A DNA stretch of 64,000 nt. It comes from Candidatus Hydrogenedens sp. Its GTDB lineage: Bacteria; Hydrogenedentota; Hydrogenedentia; Hydrogenedentales; JAEUWI01. The DNA is taken from NCBI GenBank assembly GCA_016125095.1, contig WGMK01000030.1:57223-121222 (forward strand), written 5' to 3'. The notes beneath the pieces are model-generated. The model worked only from the letters and a program-made list of their open reading frames with translations, was not told the DNA's origin and did not search any database. Both the position numbers and the translations under genes were made by a program. Positions 28,401 to 36,346 of this stretch are shown one piece after another (the stretch's first letter is position 1; every line of letters starts with the position of its first letter).

Positions 28401-29382
28401 CTTCCAGGTGGCCACGAACGGCGACATCACGCAAGCCGACGTATCGAACAGCCTCACGGTCTGGGGTATTGAGTCGGCCTTCGATTACGTGACCGAGACC
28501 CTGCTGCTTGAGGACGACCCGGCGGTTGCCTACCAGTCGGAAATCCGCAACGGCGACGTCATCGGCACGATTGACGCCATCTCGATGCGCCTGTACTCGC
28601 TCAACGGCTTCAGCCTGCGCAAGAACGTGGTGCTGCCGCCCGTGGACGCCTCGGGCGTACGTCTCTCGACCGCCAGCGGTACGGAAGTCATTCCGGCCGG
28701 CCAGTCGAAGGCCCTCACCATCGTCAGCCCCTTCGGCGGTCTGGCTTGGATCAAGAGCGCCGAGATCAACATCGACGGCGGTGCGGTCGAAGCGACCGTC
28801 ACCACCTTCCAGAACCCGGGTGCGGACGAATACGTGCTGAAGTTCACGGCGCCGGCGCTGAGCAATGCCTCCGGTATCGCCAGCATCACGCTGAAGGGCA
28901 CGGCCAACAACTTCGCCCTCGAGACCATCAACCTGCAGAACGTGCTTGAGTACCGCGCGTCCAGCGGCAAGTTCCCGCTGGCCCTGCTGCTCATCCCGCT
29001 GCTGGGCGCTCTGGCTGCCCTGCTCGGCCTGGCTGCTGGTGGTGACTCGGGCGGCGGCGGCGGCGGCCCCTGCTTCATCGCGACGGCTGCCTACGGTTCG
29101 CCGATGGCTGACGACATCAACGTGCTGCGCGACGTCCGCGACCAGTACCTGCTGAGCAACCCGCTTGGTTCGGCCTTCGTGGACACGTACTACCACATCA
29201 GCCCGGCGATTGCTGACTCGGTTGCGAGCAGCCCGGTTCTGGCTGCGGCGGTACGCGTGCTCCTCGTACCGGTCATCTTCCTCGGGAAGCTGGCCGTGAT
29301 GAGCCCGGCCCTGCTGGCCTTGGTGGCGATGTCCCTGGGCGCCTTCTTCTTCGTGCGCCGCAAGGCCGCCCGCAAGTCCTAA
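25414..29382 (+). CDS. Large secreted surface protein, InlB-type repeats, CFI-box C-terminus
   Basis: A 1322-residue exported protein, likely abundant. ATG at 25414 has AGGAG eight bases upstream (ATG at 25408 is too close). It begins with a basic signal peptide (GTRKKVLLASLVSLAMVLAFVLGALPG). The body is low in Cys and rich in Ala, Gly, Thr and Asp. Two divergent InlB B-repeat-like units lie near residues 540-610 and 620-695, each with a FxxWSG/GWSG core and a TATF end. Residues ~1175-1215 hold a hydrophobic stretch (FPLALLLIPLLGALAALLGLAAGG) and a Gly run. CFIATAAYGS starts at Cys1220 and is followed by YLLSNPLGSAFVDTYY, a second hydrophobic segment and RRKAARKS: the CFI-box C-terminal module. 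It is a monocistronic unit with a perfect promoter and terminator. An S-layer-like or major envelope role is inference. Confidence 0.85.
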   Translation: MGTRKKVLLASLVSLAMVLAFVLGALPGYDATRLAASPGDSIDMEGVLAALMSDKGTDPAVGSNVTAVVIKTPVDGAGTYAEPEIPLPLTLGGVSDNVPVRYVASFQGDNVGVWSTGGVAGGAGTWFAGANRVSSDAATGGAPYAQSLPLGSLVSGVAQARTLFIYGLVNAQLQGANIVYSSATADPYQIGFTEVDGTTSDTDGNGSPDDVFSNVADGEVWYATVDANGNTVLVASLGSANAKGGSQVFTSPETGIVVEAPSAADLTSAGLISSGQSAALIVRVSDDFSTLLDAGAVDGDGEFDNTPAAWGDAVTALAPVSARTLASPAIDVSILVSDGSEIDSLGDSGLEVNISIDVDDATGVSLFKYPTELVQVGGLISLGNTPGLQDWTEVETTATGNTLTASVTSLSAFGAFQLPALEITGVDPSSAFNGEQDVEVTLTGIIPAAVALSAAEAAEAYRVAINGVDAGFRDVGGAAVSAYLAGASNAMYLYWDAAITTKATQSATIEVFTIDGGTETLADTITNAIDIIDTFSVTVDATTLGGGNGGSASVVTAPDFNGEYADGSSVAISASANTGFEFVSWSGLEGAEANTADTTITVSADRALTATFQAIVIGGETYTLNIAKAGTGSGTTTPATPAVFDEGTVVTITATPGVGSTFGGWSGSADIANPAASTTTITMNSDQSITATFTADDIFSTPLTAGGLDSSDGTNADGQVEVWLFGGEVVRITGTGLTAGADLVEVQVGVNSVVTADLFSVPADGTSGLFVIPRTNAFDSGAAPGPDGTDAAANLFVTRFNPNTNSTERTQLGDSPVILYKRVDVGTGVTTTAFEYTDPGAGGEFEVDATVGDGTADPAILSLPRLDLEEAGLAEVFGLVRIANETAKGNTGEIEPGPVGTGDIGNVLGSVFASQFSNAGLTGADTEVGAAYDLAYYLYGTPLDTAKANTGEVGAPAFTPSNGVASFGRGGALAGGAPGAPNPNGTPSENAGSPATFQVATNGDITQADVSNSLTVWGIESAFDYVTETLLLEDDPAVAYQSEIRNGDVIGTIDAISMRLYSLNGFSLRKNVVLPPVDASGVRLSTASGTEVIPAGQSKALTIVSPFGGLAWIKSAEINIDGGAVEATVTTFQNPGADEYVLKFTAPALSNASGIASITLKGTANNFALETINLQNVLEYRASSGKFPLALLLIPLLGALAALLGLAAGGDSGGGGGGPCFIATAAYGSPMADDINVLRDVRDQYLLSNPLGSAFVDTYYHISPAIADSVASSPVLAAAVRVLLVPVIFLGKLAVMSPALLALVAMSLGAFFFVRRKAARKS

Positions 29383-29403
29383 GCGCAGATAGTTAAACCC
29401 CTC

Positions 29404-29447
29404 GAGGGCGGCGAGTCAAACGACTCGCCGCCCTCTTCCTTTTCTCC
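29404..29447 (+). terminator. Rho-independent terminator
   Basis: Perfect 14-bp stem (29404-29417 with 29422-29435, GAGGGCGGCGAGTC and its complement), AAAC loop, then a pyrimidine-rich TTCCTTTTCTC tail, 22 bases after the surface-protein stop. Confidence 0.92.
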
Positions 29448-29458
29448 CGATTCGCCGT

Positions 29459-29487
29459 TTGACGCGGCGACAAGTCAGTGCTACAAT
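29459..29487 (+). promoter_or_regulatory. Promoter of the pilus operon
   Basis: TTGACG (29459-29464), 17 bases, TACAAT (29482-29487), the latter preceded by TGC (extended -10). It sits directly after the terminator and gives a ~50-base leader to the ATG at 29546. Its presence argues against translation starting upstream, at 29459. Confidence 0.7.
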
Positions 29488-29545
29488 TCAAATTGCCGAC
29501 GGTCTAGTTAATCACACAATATGTAAAGAGATTACTGCACACCTC

Positions 29546-31813
29546 ATGTTTGGCCGCAAGTCTTCCGATGCTGAAAATCCCGCCGCTGCCGGTGCTTCCG
29601 GCGGTACGCAGTTGGCCAACCATAAGACCCTCGGACAGCTCCTCTTGGAGGAGTCGCTGATTACGTCCGACCAGCTTGCCCAGGCATTGGCTGAACAGGA
29701 ATCAAAGGGTGGATTTCTCGGCCAGATACTGGTCAATCTCGGCTTCGCCTCGCAGGAGGCGGTCGCATCGGCACTGGTCAAGCAGTGCAAGATTCCGCAT
29801 CTCAACCTCCTCGATTACGACGTCAGTCCAGATGTGTTGCAGTTGCTGCCGCGCGAAATCTGCGAGCGCTACCACCTGCTTCCCATCGACAAGCTCGGCC
29901 GCATCCTCACGGTGGCCATGGTCGATCCGCTGGACATCGGCGCGCTCGAGGCCGTACGCGAAACCTGCCCCGAACTACGAATAAAACCGATCCTTTGCAA
30001 CTGGATGCACTACGAGCAGGTATCGCGAAAGCTTTTCGATTCCGAAGATGGCGGCGGAAAGCGTAAGGGCGGAGCCAACACCATTACGGCGGAGAGCCTG
30101 GGCCTGCGGGCGCTTCCGCCCGAGAAACCGAAAGAGTCCGCCCCGGCAGCGCAACCGAACCAGGGCGCTGCCGCGGTGCCACGGCCCGCGACCCCATCGG
30201 GCGCCTCCATAGACAGCCAAGCCCTGTCCGCCATCGTGCGTGAAAGCCAGCAAGCCCTCGCCCAAACCCTGCAGGCGAGTTTCAAGGAACTCGCCGCTTC
30301 ACTGCAATCGCAGCACCCTGCTTCCGCCCAATCCGGCGATGGCGGCGCACAGGCGCCTTCGCCCGCGGCCTATGCCGACGCCATGCGAGAGGCGCTGCGC
30401 GATCTATTGCCGGCGATTCAGGCCGGAGGCGGGACGCCGGCCGCAGTTGCCGCCGATCCCCAGGCGATGACGGCCGCGATGCAGGACAGTCTCTCCGGCG
30501 CCTTCCAGGAAGCACTCGCTACCGTGATGGTAAAGCTGCGTGCCGAGTCGGCCGCACAGCCCACACTCGAACAAATGACCGAGGTGATACGTGCATCGCA
30601 GGCGGAGCTCGCGGCGAGCCTTCTCGAAGGCATGCGTACGCAGCAACCCGCACCGGTCGCGACGGCCCCCGAATCGCAGTCAGCCGGACCCGACCCTGCG
30701 CATATGGCGGAATTGATCCGCGATAGCATCGCCGGCGCCATGCAGGAAGCGATCGCCACCATGGTGGTGCAGCTTCGAGCCTCGGGCCCAAAGAGCAGCG
30801 ACAATGAAGCCATCGTCGAGGCGCTCCGCACAGCACTTGCCAGTACGCAGGAATCGCAGGCGGTCACCAGCGCGCGGCTCGAACAGATTGCCGAGGCCGC
30901 CATGCAAAGCGTGCAGCAGGCGGCCATGCTGGTCGAGCACGCCACCACGCACGAGAACCAGGATGGCAGCCGTCTAACCAAGAGAAACAGTGCCGGTTCC
31001 GTCACGCCGTTTCGCGGAAGTGGTGAAGCAGATTCCGAGCCCTCGCCCGAGGATCAACGGGTATACGAAGCGCTTGAAAGCGATCAGCCACAGGAAGCGC
31101 TGACATTCGATCGGTTCGTGCCGGGCAACGCCAATGCCTTCACGGCCAAGCTCAGCCAGGCCGTGGCCGCCAATCCCGGCACCGACTACAATCCCTTTTT
31201 TCTATACGGCAGCGTGGGCCTGGGCAAGACGCACCTGATCAATGCCATCGGCAACACCATTCTCAGCACCCACCAGAAGATGCGCGTGGGCTATGTCAGC
31301 GCCAGCCACTTCGCGCGGCGGCTCAAGGAATCGCTCGAGCGCGGCGCGGCCGACGCCTTCCGCGAAAACTACTGCTGCTGGGATGTGCTCATCCTCGACG
31401 ACATCCAGTTTATGGGCGGCAAGGTGGAGGCGCAGGAAGAGTTCTTCCATATTTTCAACACGTTGCACCGTGCCGGGCGACAGATTATCATTGCTTCCGA
31501 CAAGGCTCCGGACAAGCTGGGCCTGCTGGAAAAGCGGCTGGTGTCGCGCTTCGGCAGCGGAATCGTGGCCGAGCTGAAACCGCCGGAGTGGGAAACGCGC
31601 GTGGAGATTCTCCGCCAGTACGCCGCCCAGCAAAAGGCGAAGGTGCCCGACGAAATTCTCTCGCTCATTGCCATGCGGGTACCGGGCGACATCCGGAAAA
31701 TGACCGGCTCCCTCCGAAAGATCATTGCCTACTCCAACCTCGTTGGCCAGGAAATGTCCTGCGAAGCGGCAAACGAAATACTCAGCCACCTCAACACGGA
31801 GCAAGCAGCTTAG
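29546..31813 (+). CDS. MshEN domain - coiled linker - DnaA-type AAA+ ATPase fusion
   Basis: A 755-residue cytoplasmic protein of unusual build. Residues 27-165 are an MshEN (GspE/PilB N-terminal) domain: KTLGQLLLEESLITSDQLAQAL then FLGQILVNLGFASQEAVASAL, the tandem L-G-x-x-L...G pattern that binds cyclic di-GMP in MshE. Residues ~170-515 are an Ala/Gln/Pro-rich helical linker with an internal repeat (DPQAMTAAMQDSLSGAF at 304; DPAHMAELIRDSIAGAM at 383). Residues 517-755 are DnaA domain III: LTFDRFVPGNANAFTAKL, Walker A GSVGLGKT (555-562), Walker B LILDDIQF (Asp618, Asp619), sensor-like IIIASDKAP, arginine-finger segment LEKRLVSRFGSG, and a lid. The DnaA DNA-binding domain IV is absent, as in Hda. 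It heads the pilB-pilT-pilS-pilR operon, 45 bp before pilB. It may couple c-di-GMP, pilus assembly and an ATPase switch; function is not established. ATG at 29546 fits the promoter. Confidence 0.88.
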   Translation: MFGRKSSDAENPAAAGASGGTQLANHKTLGQLLLEESLITSDQLAQALAEQESKGGFLGQILVNLGFASQEAVASALVKQCKIPHLNLLDYDVSPDVLQLLPREICERYHLLPIDKLGRILTVAMVDPLDIGALEAVRETCPELRIKPILCNWMHYEQVSRKLFDSEDGGGKRKGGANTITAESLGLRALPPEKPKESAPAAQPNQGAAAVPRPATPSGASIDSQALSAIVRESQQALAQTLQASFKELAASLQSQHPASAQSGDGGAQAPSPAAYADAMREALRDLLPAIQAGGGTPAAVAADPQAMTAAMQDSLSGAFQEALATVMVKLRAESAAQPTLEQMTEVIRASQAELAASLLEGMRTQQPAPVATAPESQSAGPDPAHMAELIRDSIAGAMQEAIATMVVQLRASGPKSSDNEAIVEALRTALASTQESQAVTSARLEQIAEAAMQSVQQAAMLVEHATTHENQDGSRLTKRNSAGSVTPFRGSGEADSEPSPEDQRVYEALESDQPQEALTFDRFVPGNANAFTAKLSQAVAANPGTDYNPFFLYGSVGLGKTHLINAIGNTILSTHQKMRVGYVSASHFARRLKESLERGAADAFRENYCCWDVLILDDIQFMGGKVEAQEEFFHIFNTLHRAGRQIIIASDKAPDKLGLLEKRLVSRFGSGIVAELKPPEWETRVEILRQYAAQQKAKVPDEILSLIAMRVPGDIRKMTGSLRKIIAYSNLVGQEMSCEAANEILSHLNTEQAA

Positions 31814-31858
31814 CCCGGGGGCGCGTGCTCCCAGCCGCTGCGCGGAAAGGAGGCCCTA

Positions 31859-33586
31859 TTGGCCACCAAGATTGCTAAAAAGCGCCTGCCCGATATGCTC
31901 ATCGAGCAGGACCTGGTCACGCAGCAGCAGCTGACCGAGTGCATGAACCTGCAGCGTGCCACGGGGCAGAGCCTGCCCACGGTGCTCGTGGAAAAGGGCT
32001 ATCTCTCCGAAGAAGACCTCGTCATCACGCTGAGCGAGCAGCTCGGCATCCCCCACATCCGCGTGGCGCACTATTCGATTCCCAAGGAAGTGCTGGCCGA
32101 AGTGCCCGAAACGCTCGCGCGGCAATACCAGATGCTGCCCGTGTCGGTCACGGGCGATGTGCTCACGCTGGCCATGGCCGACCCGCTCAATATCATGGCG
32201 CTCGACGATCTCCGCATGCTCACCAGTTACGAGATCGAGCCCGTGGTCGCGGTGGCCTCCGAGCTGCGCGACGCCATCAACCGCCACTACGGCGGCGACA
32301 AGGCCGAGAGCCTCTACAAGTCCATCGTCGGCGGACGCGAGGCGGAGGATGCCGCACTCGAAGAGCTGAAAGAAGACAATGATATCGAGGACGTCTCGAA
32401 CCTCCAAGTGGGTGCCGAAGACGAACCGGTCAAGAAGCTCGTGCGCCTGATTCTCTTCAATGGTCTCGAGCGCGGCGCGAGCGATATTCATATCGAGCCT
32501 TTCGAGAAGATCATGCGCATCCGCTACCGCGTGGATGGCACGCTCGAAGAGGCGAAGGGCCCGCCCAAGAGCCTGCAGCACAACCTGATCGCGCGGCTGA
32601 AAATCCTGGCCGGCTGCCGTATCGACGAGCACCGCCTACCGCAGGACGGCCGGTTCCGCATCCGCTATAACGACCGCGAAATCGACTTCCGCGTGGGCTT
32701 CCTTCCGGTGAAGTTCGGCGAAAAGGTCGTGCTCCGCGTGCTCGATCGCGGCAGCCTCACGCTCGATCTCGACATGCTTGGATTCGAGCCGCAGCCAATG
32801 AATGCCTTCCGCGAAGCGCTTCAGCTGCCGCACGGCATGATCCTGCTCACCGGCCCTACCGGCAGTGGTAAAACCACGACGCTCTACAGCGCGCTGAGCA
32901 AGCTCTGCGATATCGAAACCAACGTGGTTACCGTGGAAGACCCGGTGGAATACGATTTGTTCGGCGTGAACCAGGTGCAGGTGAACGCCCGCATCAAGTT
33001 TACCTTCGCCGACGCGCTCCGCCAGATCCTCCGCCAAGACCCGGACGTCGTGATGGTGGGCGAAATCCGCGACGGCGAAACGGCGGATGTGGCGGTGAAG
33101 GCGGCGCTTACGGGCCACCTGGTGTTGAGCACGCTCCACACCAACGACGCCGCCGGCGTGTTCCCCCGCTTGACCGACATGGGCATCGAGCCCTTCCTCG
33201 TGCAGAGTTCAGTGGCGCTCGCCGCCGCGCAGCGCCTGCTCAAGCGCGTCTGCAAGGAATGCGTCGAGCGCATCAACGTGCCCGACGAGGTGCTCGAGCG
33301 CATCCAGTACCGGGGCTTCGATTACCTGGACGAGGTCAATTGGGTGCGCGGCCGCGGCTGCAGCAAGTGCAAAGATTCCGGATACCGCGGCCGTGTGGCC
33401 GTGGTCGAGGTATTGCTGAATTGGCCCGAATTGCAGCCGTTGATTCTCAACCGCGCCTCGGGCTATGAAATCAAGCAGTCGGCCGTGGCCTGCGGCATGA
33501 AATCGCTGCGGCAGAATTCGCTGGCGAAGGCGGCGAAGGGGCTCAGCAGTATCGAGCAGGTGCTGGAACATACGCCCGCCGACTGA
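31859..33586 (+). CDS. pilB: PilB, type IV pilus extension ATPase
   Basis: PilB is the hexameric ATPase that powers pilin addition at the inner-membrane platform. An N-terminal MshEN domain (residues ~8-145, LPDMLIEQDLVTQQQLTECM and LPTVLVEKGYLSEEDLVITL) resembles that of the preceding fusion protein. Walker A GPTGSGKT is at 332-339, followed by the Asp box, Walker B MVGEIRDGETADVAVKAALTGH and the His box STLHTND. A zinc-binding CxxC pair (CKEC ... CSKC) lies in the C-terminal part. The start is TTG at 31859, fixed by AAAGGAGG at 31846-31853. The length of 575 residues is typical. It is second in the operon. Confidence 0.95.
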   Translation: MATKIAKKRLPDMLIEQDLVTQQQLTECMNLQRATGQSLPTVLVEKGYLSEEDLVITLSEQLGIPHIRVAHYSIPKEVLAEVPETLARQYQMLPVSVTGDVLTLAMADPLNIMALDDLRMLTSYEIEPVVAVASELRDAINRHYGGDKAESLYKSIVGGREAEDAALEELKEDNDIEDVSNLQVGAEDEPVKKLVRLILFNGLERGASDIHIEPFEKIMRIRYRVDGTLEEAKGPPKSLQHNLIARLKILAGCRIDEHRLPQDGRFRIRYNDREIDFRVGFLPVKFGEKVVLRVLDRGSLTLDLDMLGFEPQPMNAFREALQLPHGMILLTGPTGSGKTTTLYSALSKLCDIETNVVTVEDPVEYDLFGVNQVQVNARIKFTFADALRQILRQDPDVVMVGEIRDGETADVAVKAALTGHLVLSTLHTNDAAGVFPRLTDMGIEPFLVQSSVALAAAQRLLKRVCKECVERINVPDEVLERIQYRGFDYLDEVNWVRGRGCSKCKDSGYRGRVAVVEVLLNWPELQPLILNRASGYEIKQSAVACGMKSLRQNSLAKAAKGLSSIEQVLEHTPAD

Positions 33587-33662
33587 GGGATTGAGGTAGC
33601 AGGGAGTACGGACCCGGCCGATTTCCGGCCGGCGCCTGTATTGCGCGGAAGGGAGATTCGAG

Positions 33663-34736
33663 ATGGCGACGCCGAGTATTCAGGAATTGCTGGGGAAGAT
33701 GATCAAGGAGGGCGCGAGCGACCTGCACATCGTGGTGGGGGCGCCGCCGATGATCCGCCTGCATGGCGGCCTCGAACCCCTGCCCGGCTACAAGAGCCTG
33801 AACGGCGAAGAGACCCAGGAAATCATCTATACGGTGATGAACGAAGAGCAGATCGCCGAGTTCGAGGCCGACAAGGAATGCGACATGTCCTTCGGCATCG
33901 AGGGCCTCAGCCGCTTCCGTCTCAATGTGTACCGCGACCGCGGCAGCGTGGTAGGCGCATTCCGCGCCATTCCCTTCGAAATTCTTTCCTTCGAGCAGCT
34001 CGGCCTGCCGCGCATCGTGGCCGATTTCGCCTACCGGCCCCTCGGCCTCGTGCTGGTGTGCGGTCCCACGGGTTCCGGTAAATCGACGACGCTCGCCGCC
34101 ATCGTGGACAAGATCAACCACGAGCGGAACGTGCACATCATCACCATCGAGGACCCGATCGAGTACCTGCACAAGCACAAGCGCTCGGTCATCAACCAGC
34201 GCGAGGTACACGCCGACACGGCGAGCTTCTCGCAGGCCCTGCGCCGCGTACTCCGTCAGGACCCCGACGTGATTCTCATCGGCGAAATGCGCGACACCGA
34301 GACCATCCAGGCGGCGATCACGGTGGCGGAAACGGGCCACCTTGCCTTCGCCACGCTGCACACGAACGACGCCCTCCAGACCATGAACCGCATCATCGAC
34401 GTGTTCCCCTCGTCGCAGCAGGATCAGGTGCGCACACAGCTGTCCTTCGTGCTCGAGGGCGTGCTGGTGCAGCAGCTGGTGCCGCGCGCCGACGGCATGG
34501 GCCGCGTGATGGCGATGGAAATCATGATGCCGAACCCGGCCATCCGCTCGCTCATCCGCGCGGAGAAGCTCGAACAGATCCCGTCGATGATAGAAATCGG
34601 CAAGGGCGAAGGCATGATGACCATGAACCAGTCGCTCTACCGGCTCATGCGGCGCGGCATCATCACCACGGACATGGCCTTCAAGCGCAGCTCCGACCCC
34701 GAAGGACTGCAGCATCTGCTGGAAAAGGGGATGTGA
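33663..34736 (+). CDS. pilT: PilT, type IV pilus retraction ATPase
   Basis: PilT drives pilus disassembly and twitching motility. The 357-residue protein has the PAS-like N-terminal domain (LLGKMIKEGASDLHIVVGAPP), Walker A GPTGSGKS at 134-141, Asp box TIEDPIEYLH, Walker B ILIGEMRDTETIQAAITVAETGH, His box ATLHTNDA, and the C-terminal region (MEIMMPNPAIRSLIR) where PilT has its AIRNLIRE retraction motif. No zinc Cys pairs, as expected. A ribosome site GGAAGGGAG precedes the ATG. Its TGA overlaps the GTG start of pilS. Confidence 0.95.
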   Translation: MATPSIQELLGKMIKEGASDLHIVVGAPPMIRLHGGLEPLPGYKSLNGEETQEIIYTVMNEEQIAEFEADKECDMSFGIEGLSRFRLNVYRDRGSVVGAFRAIPFEILSFEQLGLPRIVADFAYRPLGLVLVCGPTGSGKSTTLAAIVDKINHERNVHIITIEDPIEYLHKHKRSVINQREVHADTASFSQALRRVLRQDPDVILIGEMRDTETIQAAITVAETGHLAFATLHTNDALQTMNRIIDVFPSSQQDQVRTQLSFVLEGVLVQQLVPRADGMGRVMAMEIMMPNPAIRSLIRAEKLEQIPSMIEIGKGEGMMTMNQSLYRLMRRGIITTDMAFKRSSDPEGLQHLLEKGM

Positions 34737-36343
34737 GCGAGTCGATCCGATCGCAGCTCCGCGCCTTCTACGCCGCGCTCCGGCCCCAGTACGACGGTCC
34801 CGCCACGTGGCTCTGGTTCGTGGGCATCGCCCGCATCGGGCTGCTGCTCATCCTTATCGCCGGCATTCTGCTGCTGGTCGAGGCGCTTGAATACGGCTAC
34901 GTCCTCGGCGGCATCTACCTCGGTTCCTTCGCCAGCGGCCTTTGGTATTTCATCGTGCTGCGCCGCGAAGGCGGGGTGTCGCCCACCCTCACCTGGACCC
35001 AGATGGTCGTCGACTTCGGCGTGGTGGTCGCCACCATCAGCTTCACGCGCGGCGAGGAGAGCTTCTTCACCTTCCTGCTCGTGGTGGTGATTCTCGAGGC
35101 GGGCGTATTGCTGGGGCTTATCCAGGGCTTCGTCTTCGCCACCTTTGCCTCCATGTTCATGTTCTTCCAGTTCGCGGCCAGCGCGCACCTGGCGGCGGAC
35201 CCGCTGGCGCACTGGTACAACTTCCTCATCCAGGCCATCGCCTTCTTCTTCACGGCATTCATCAGCGGCTACTGGAACCAGCGGCTCAGCCGCATGAAGC
35301 AGTTCCAGCGCGACATTCTCGACAACATGAACAGCGGCTTCCTGATTAGCGACCCCAAGGGCGTAATCATCGCCATCAACAAGGCCGCGTGCGACATCCT
35401 TGGGCTGGTCGAGCGCGACATCGTGGGGCGCCACGTGGATGGTGTGCTGGCCCCGGCCACGGGCGCGGAATGCCCGGTGACCACGGCGCTGCGCTCCGAT
35501 ACCGATTTCAGCAGCTACGAGTTCTATTGCGAATGCGGCACGGGGGCCAGCATTCTGCTGGGGCTGACCACCAACCGCATCCGGAATACGCAGGGCCGAC
35601 TGACCGGGCTGATCGCCACATTCATCGACCTGACCGAGATGGCGCGGATGCGGCAGGAATTGCAGCAGCAGGACCGCATGGCCGTCATCGGTGAACTCTC
35701 CGCCGGACTCGCGCACGAAATCCGCAATCCGGTGGCCAGCATCCGCGGTGCGATGGAGGAACTGCTGCGCCACCCCGACAAGCCCGGCATGAACGAGCGG
35801 CTGGCGAAGATCGCCGTGCGCGAGTCGGATCACCTGAACAAGATCGTCACGGGCTTCCTCGATTTCGCCCGCCGGCCCAGCCGGGAGCGCCAGGCTGTGG
35901 ACCTGTGCGAAGTCATTAACGACGTGCTGGCCAACCTCCAACGCAAGTACGACCGCGCGGCGGGCCTGCGGATTTCGATCCAAAAGCCTAAAGATCCCTG
36001 CGTAGTCTCCTGCGATCCGACGCAGATCCGGCAGGTGTTCCTGAACCTCGGGCAGAACGCGGTCGAGGCGATGCAGGAAGAGGGCTACCTCGAAATCCAG
36101 CTGGTCGAAACGCGGGGGCCGTACGAGATACGCTTTAACGACACGGGCCCCGGCGTGCCGCCCGACAAGGTGGCGCGCATATTCGAGCCCTTCTACACGG
36201 ACAAGGAACGCGGCGTCGGCATGGGGCTGGCGGTGTGCTTGCGCATCGTGAATTCGCACGACGGCACCATTCAGGTGGGCAGCCGGCCCGAGGGCGGCGC
36301 GAGTATCGTGGTGCGCCTGCCGCGCGCGTCCAGCCGGGAGTAA
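34733..36343 (+). CDS. pilS: PilS-like membrane sensor histidine kinase
   Basis: A 536-residue kinase with about six N-terminal membrane segments (residues ~25-185), a PAS domain (RDILDNMNSGFLISDPKGVIIAINKAACDILGL) and a HisKA/HATPase core. The phosphorylated histidine is His328 in GLAHEIRNP. ATP-binding boxes follow: QVFLNLGQNAVEAM (N box), FNDTGPGVPPDKVARIFEPFYTDKERGVGMGLAV (G1/F/G2) and GGASIVVRLP. In Pseudomonas-type systems PilS senses pilin in the membrane and controls PilR, which activates pilin transcription. The GTG start overlaps the pilT stop, and pilR starts 3 bp after the stop, so the four genes form one operon. Confidence 0.92.
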   Translation: MSESIRSQLRAFYAALRPQYDGPATWLWFVGIARIGLLLILIAGILLLVEALEYGYVLGGIYLGSFASGLWYFIVLRREGGVSPTLTWTQMVVDFGVVVATISFTRGEESFFTFLLVVVILEAGVLLGLIQGFVFATFASMFMFFQFAASAHLAADPLAHWYNFLIQAIAFFFTAFISGYWNQRLSRMKQFQRDILDNMNSGFLISDPKGVIIAINKAACDILGLVERDIVGRHVDGVLAPATGAECPVTTALRSDTDFSSYEFYCECGTGASILLGLTTNRIRNTQGRLTGLIATFIDLTEMARMRQELQQQDRMAVIGELSAGLAHEIRNPVASIRGAMEELLRHPDKPGMNERLAKIAVRESDHLNKIVTGFLDFARRPSRERQAVDLCEVINDVLANLQRKYDRAAGLRISIQKPKDPCVVSCDPTQIRQVFLNLGQNAVEAMQEEGYLEIQLVETRGPYEIRFNDTGPGVPPDKVARIFEPFYTDKERGVGMGLAVCLRIVNSHDGTIQVGSRPEGGASIVVRLPRASSRE

Positions 36344-36346
36344 TGC

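Noticed and set aside
25447..29196. Long open frame (1249 codons) on the minus strand inside the surface-protein gene
   Set aside because: It is the mirror of a GC3-biased gene: Arg/Gly/His/Val-rich, no signal peptide or domain, no promoter or ribosome site. The plus-strand gene has domains, promoter and terminator.
29546..31813. Calling the DnaA-like gene the replication initiator dnaA
   Set aside because: DnaA domain IV (DNA-binding helix-turn-helix) and domain I are absent and the N-terminus is MshEN; the neighbours are pilus genes.
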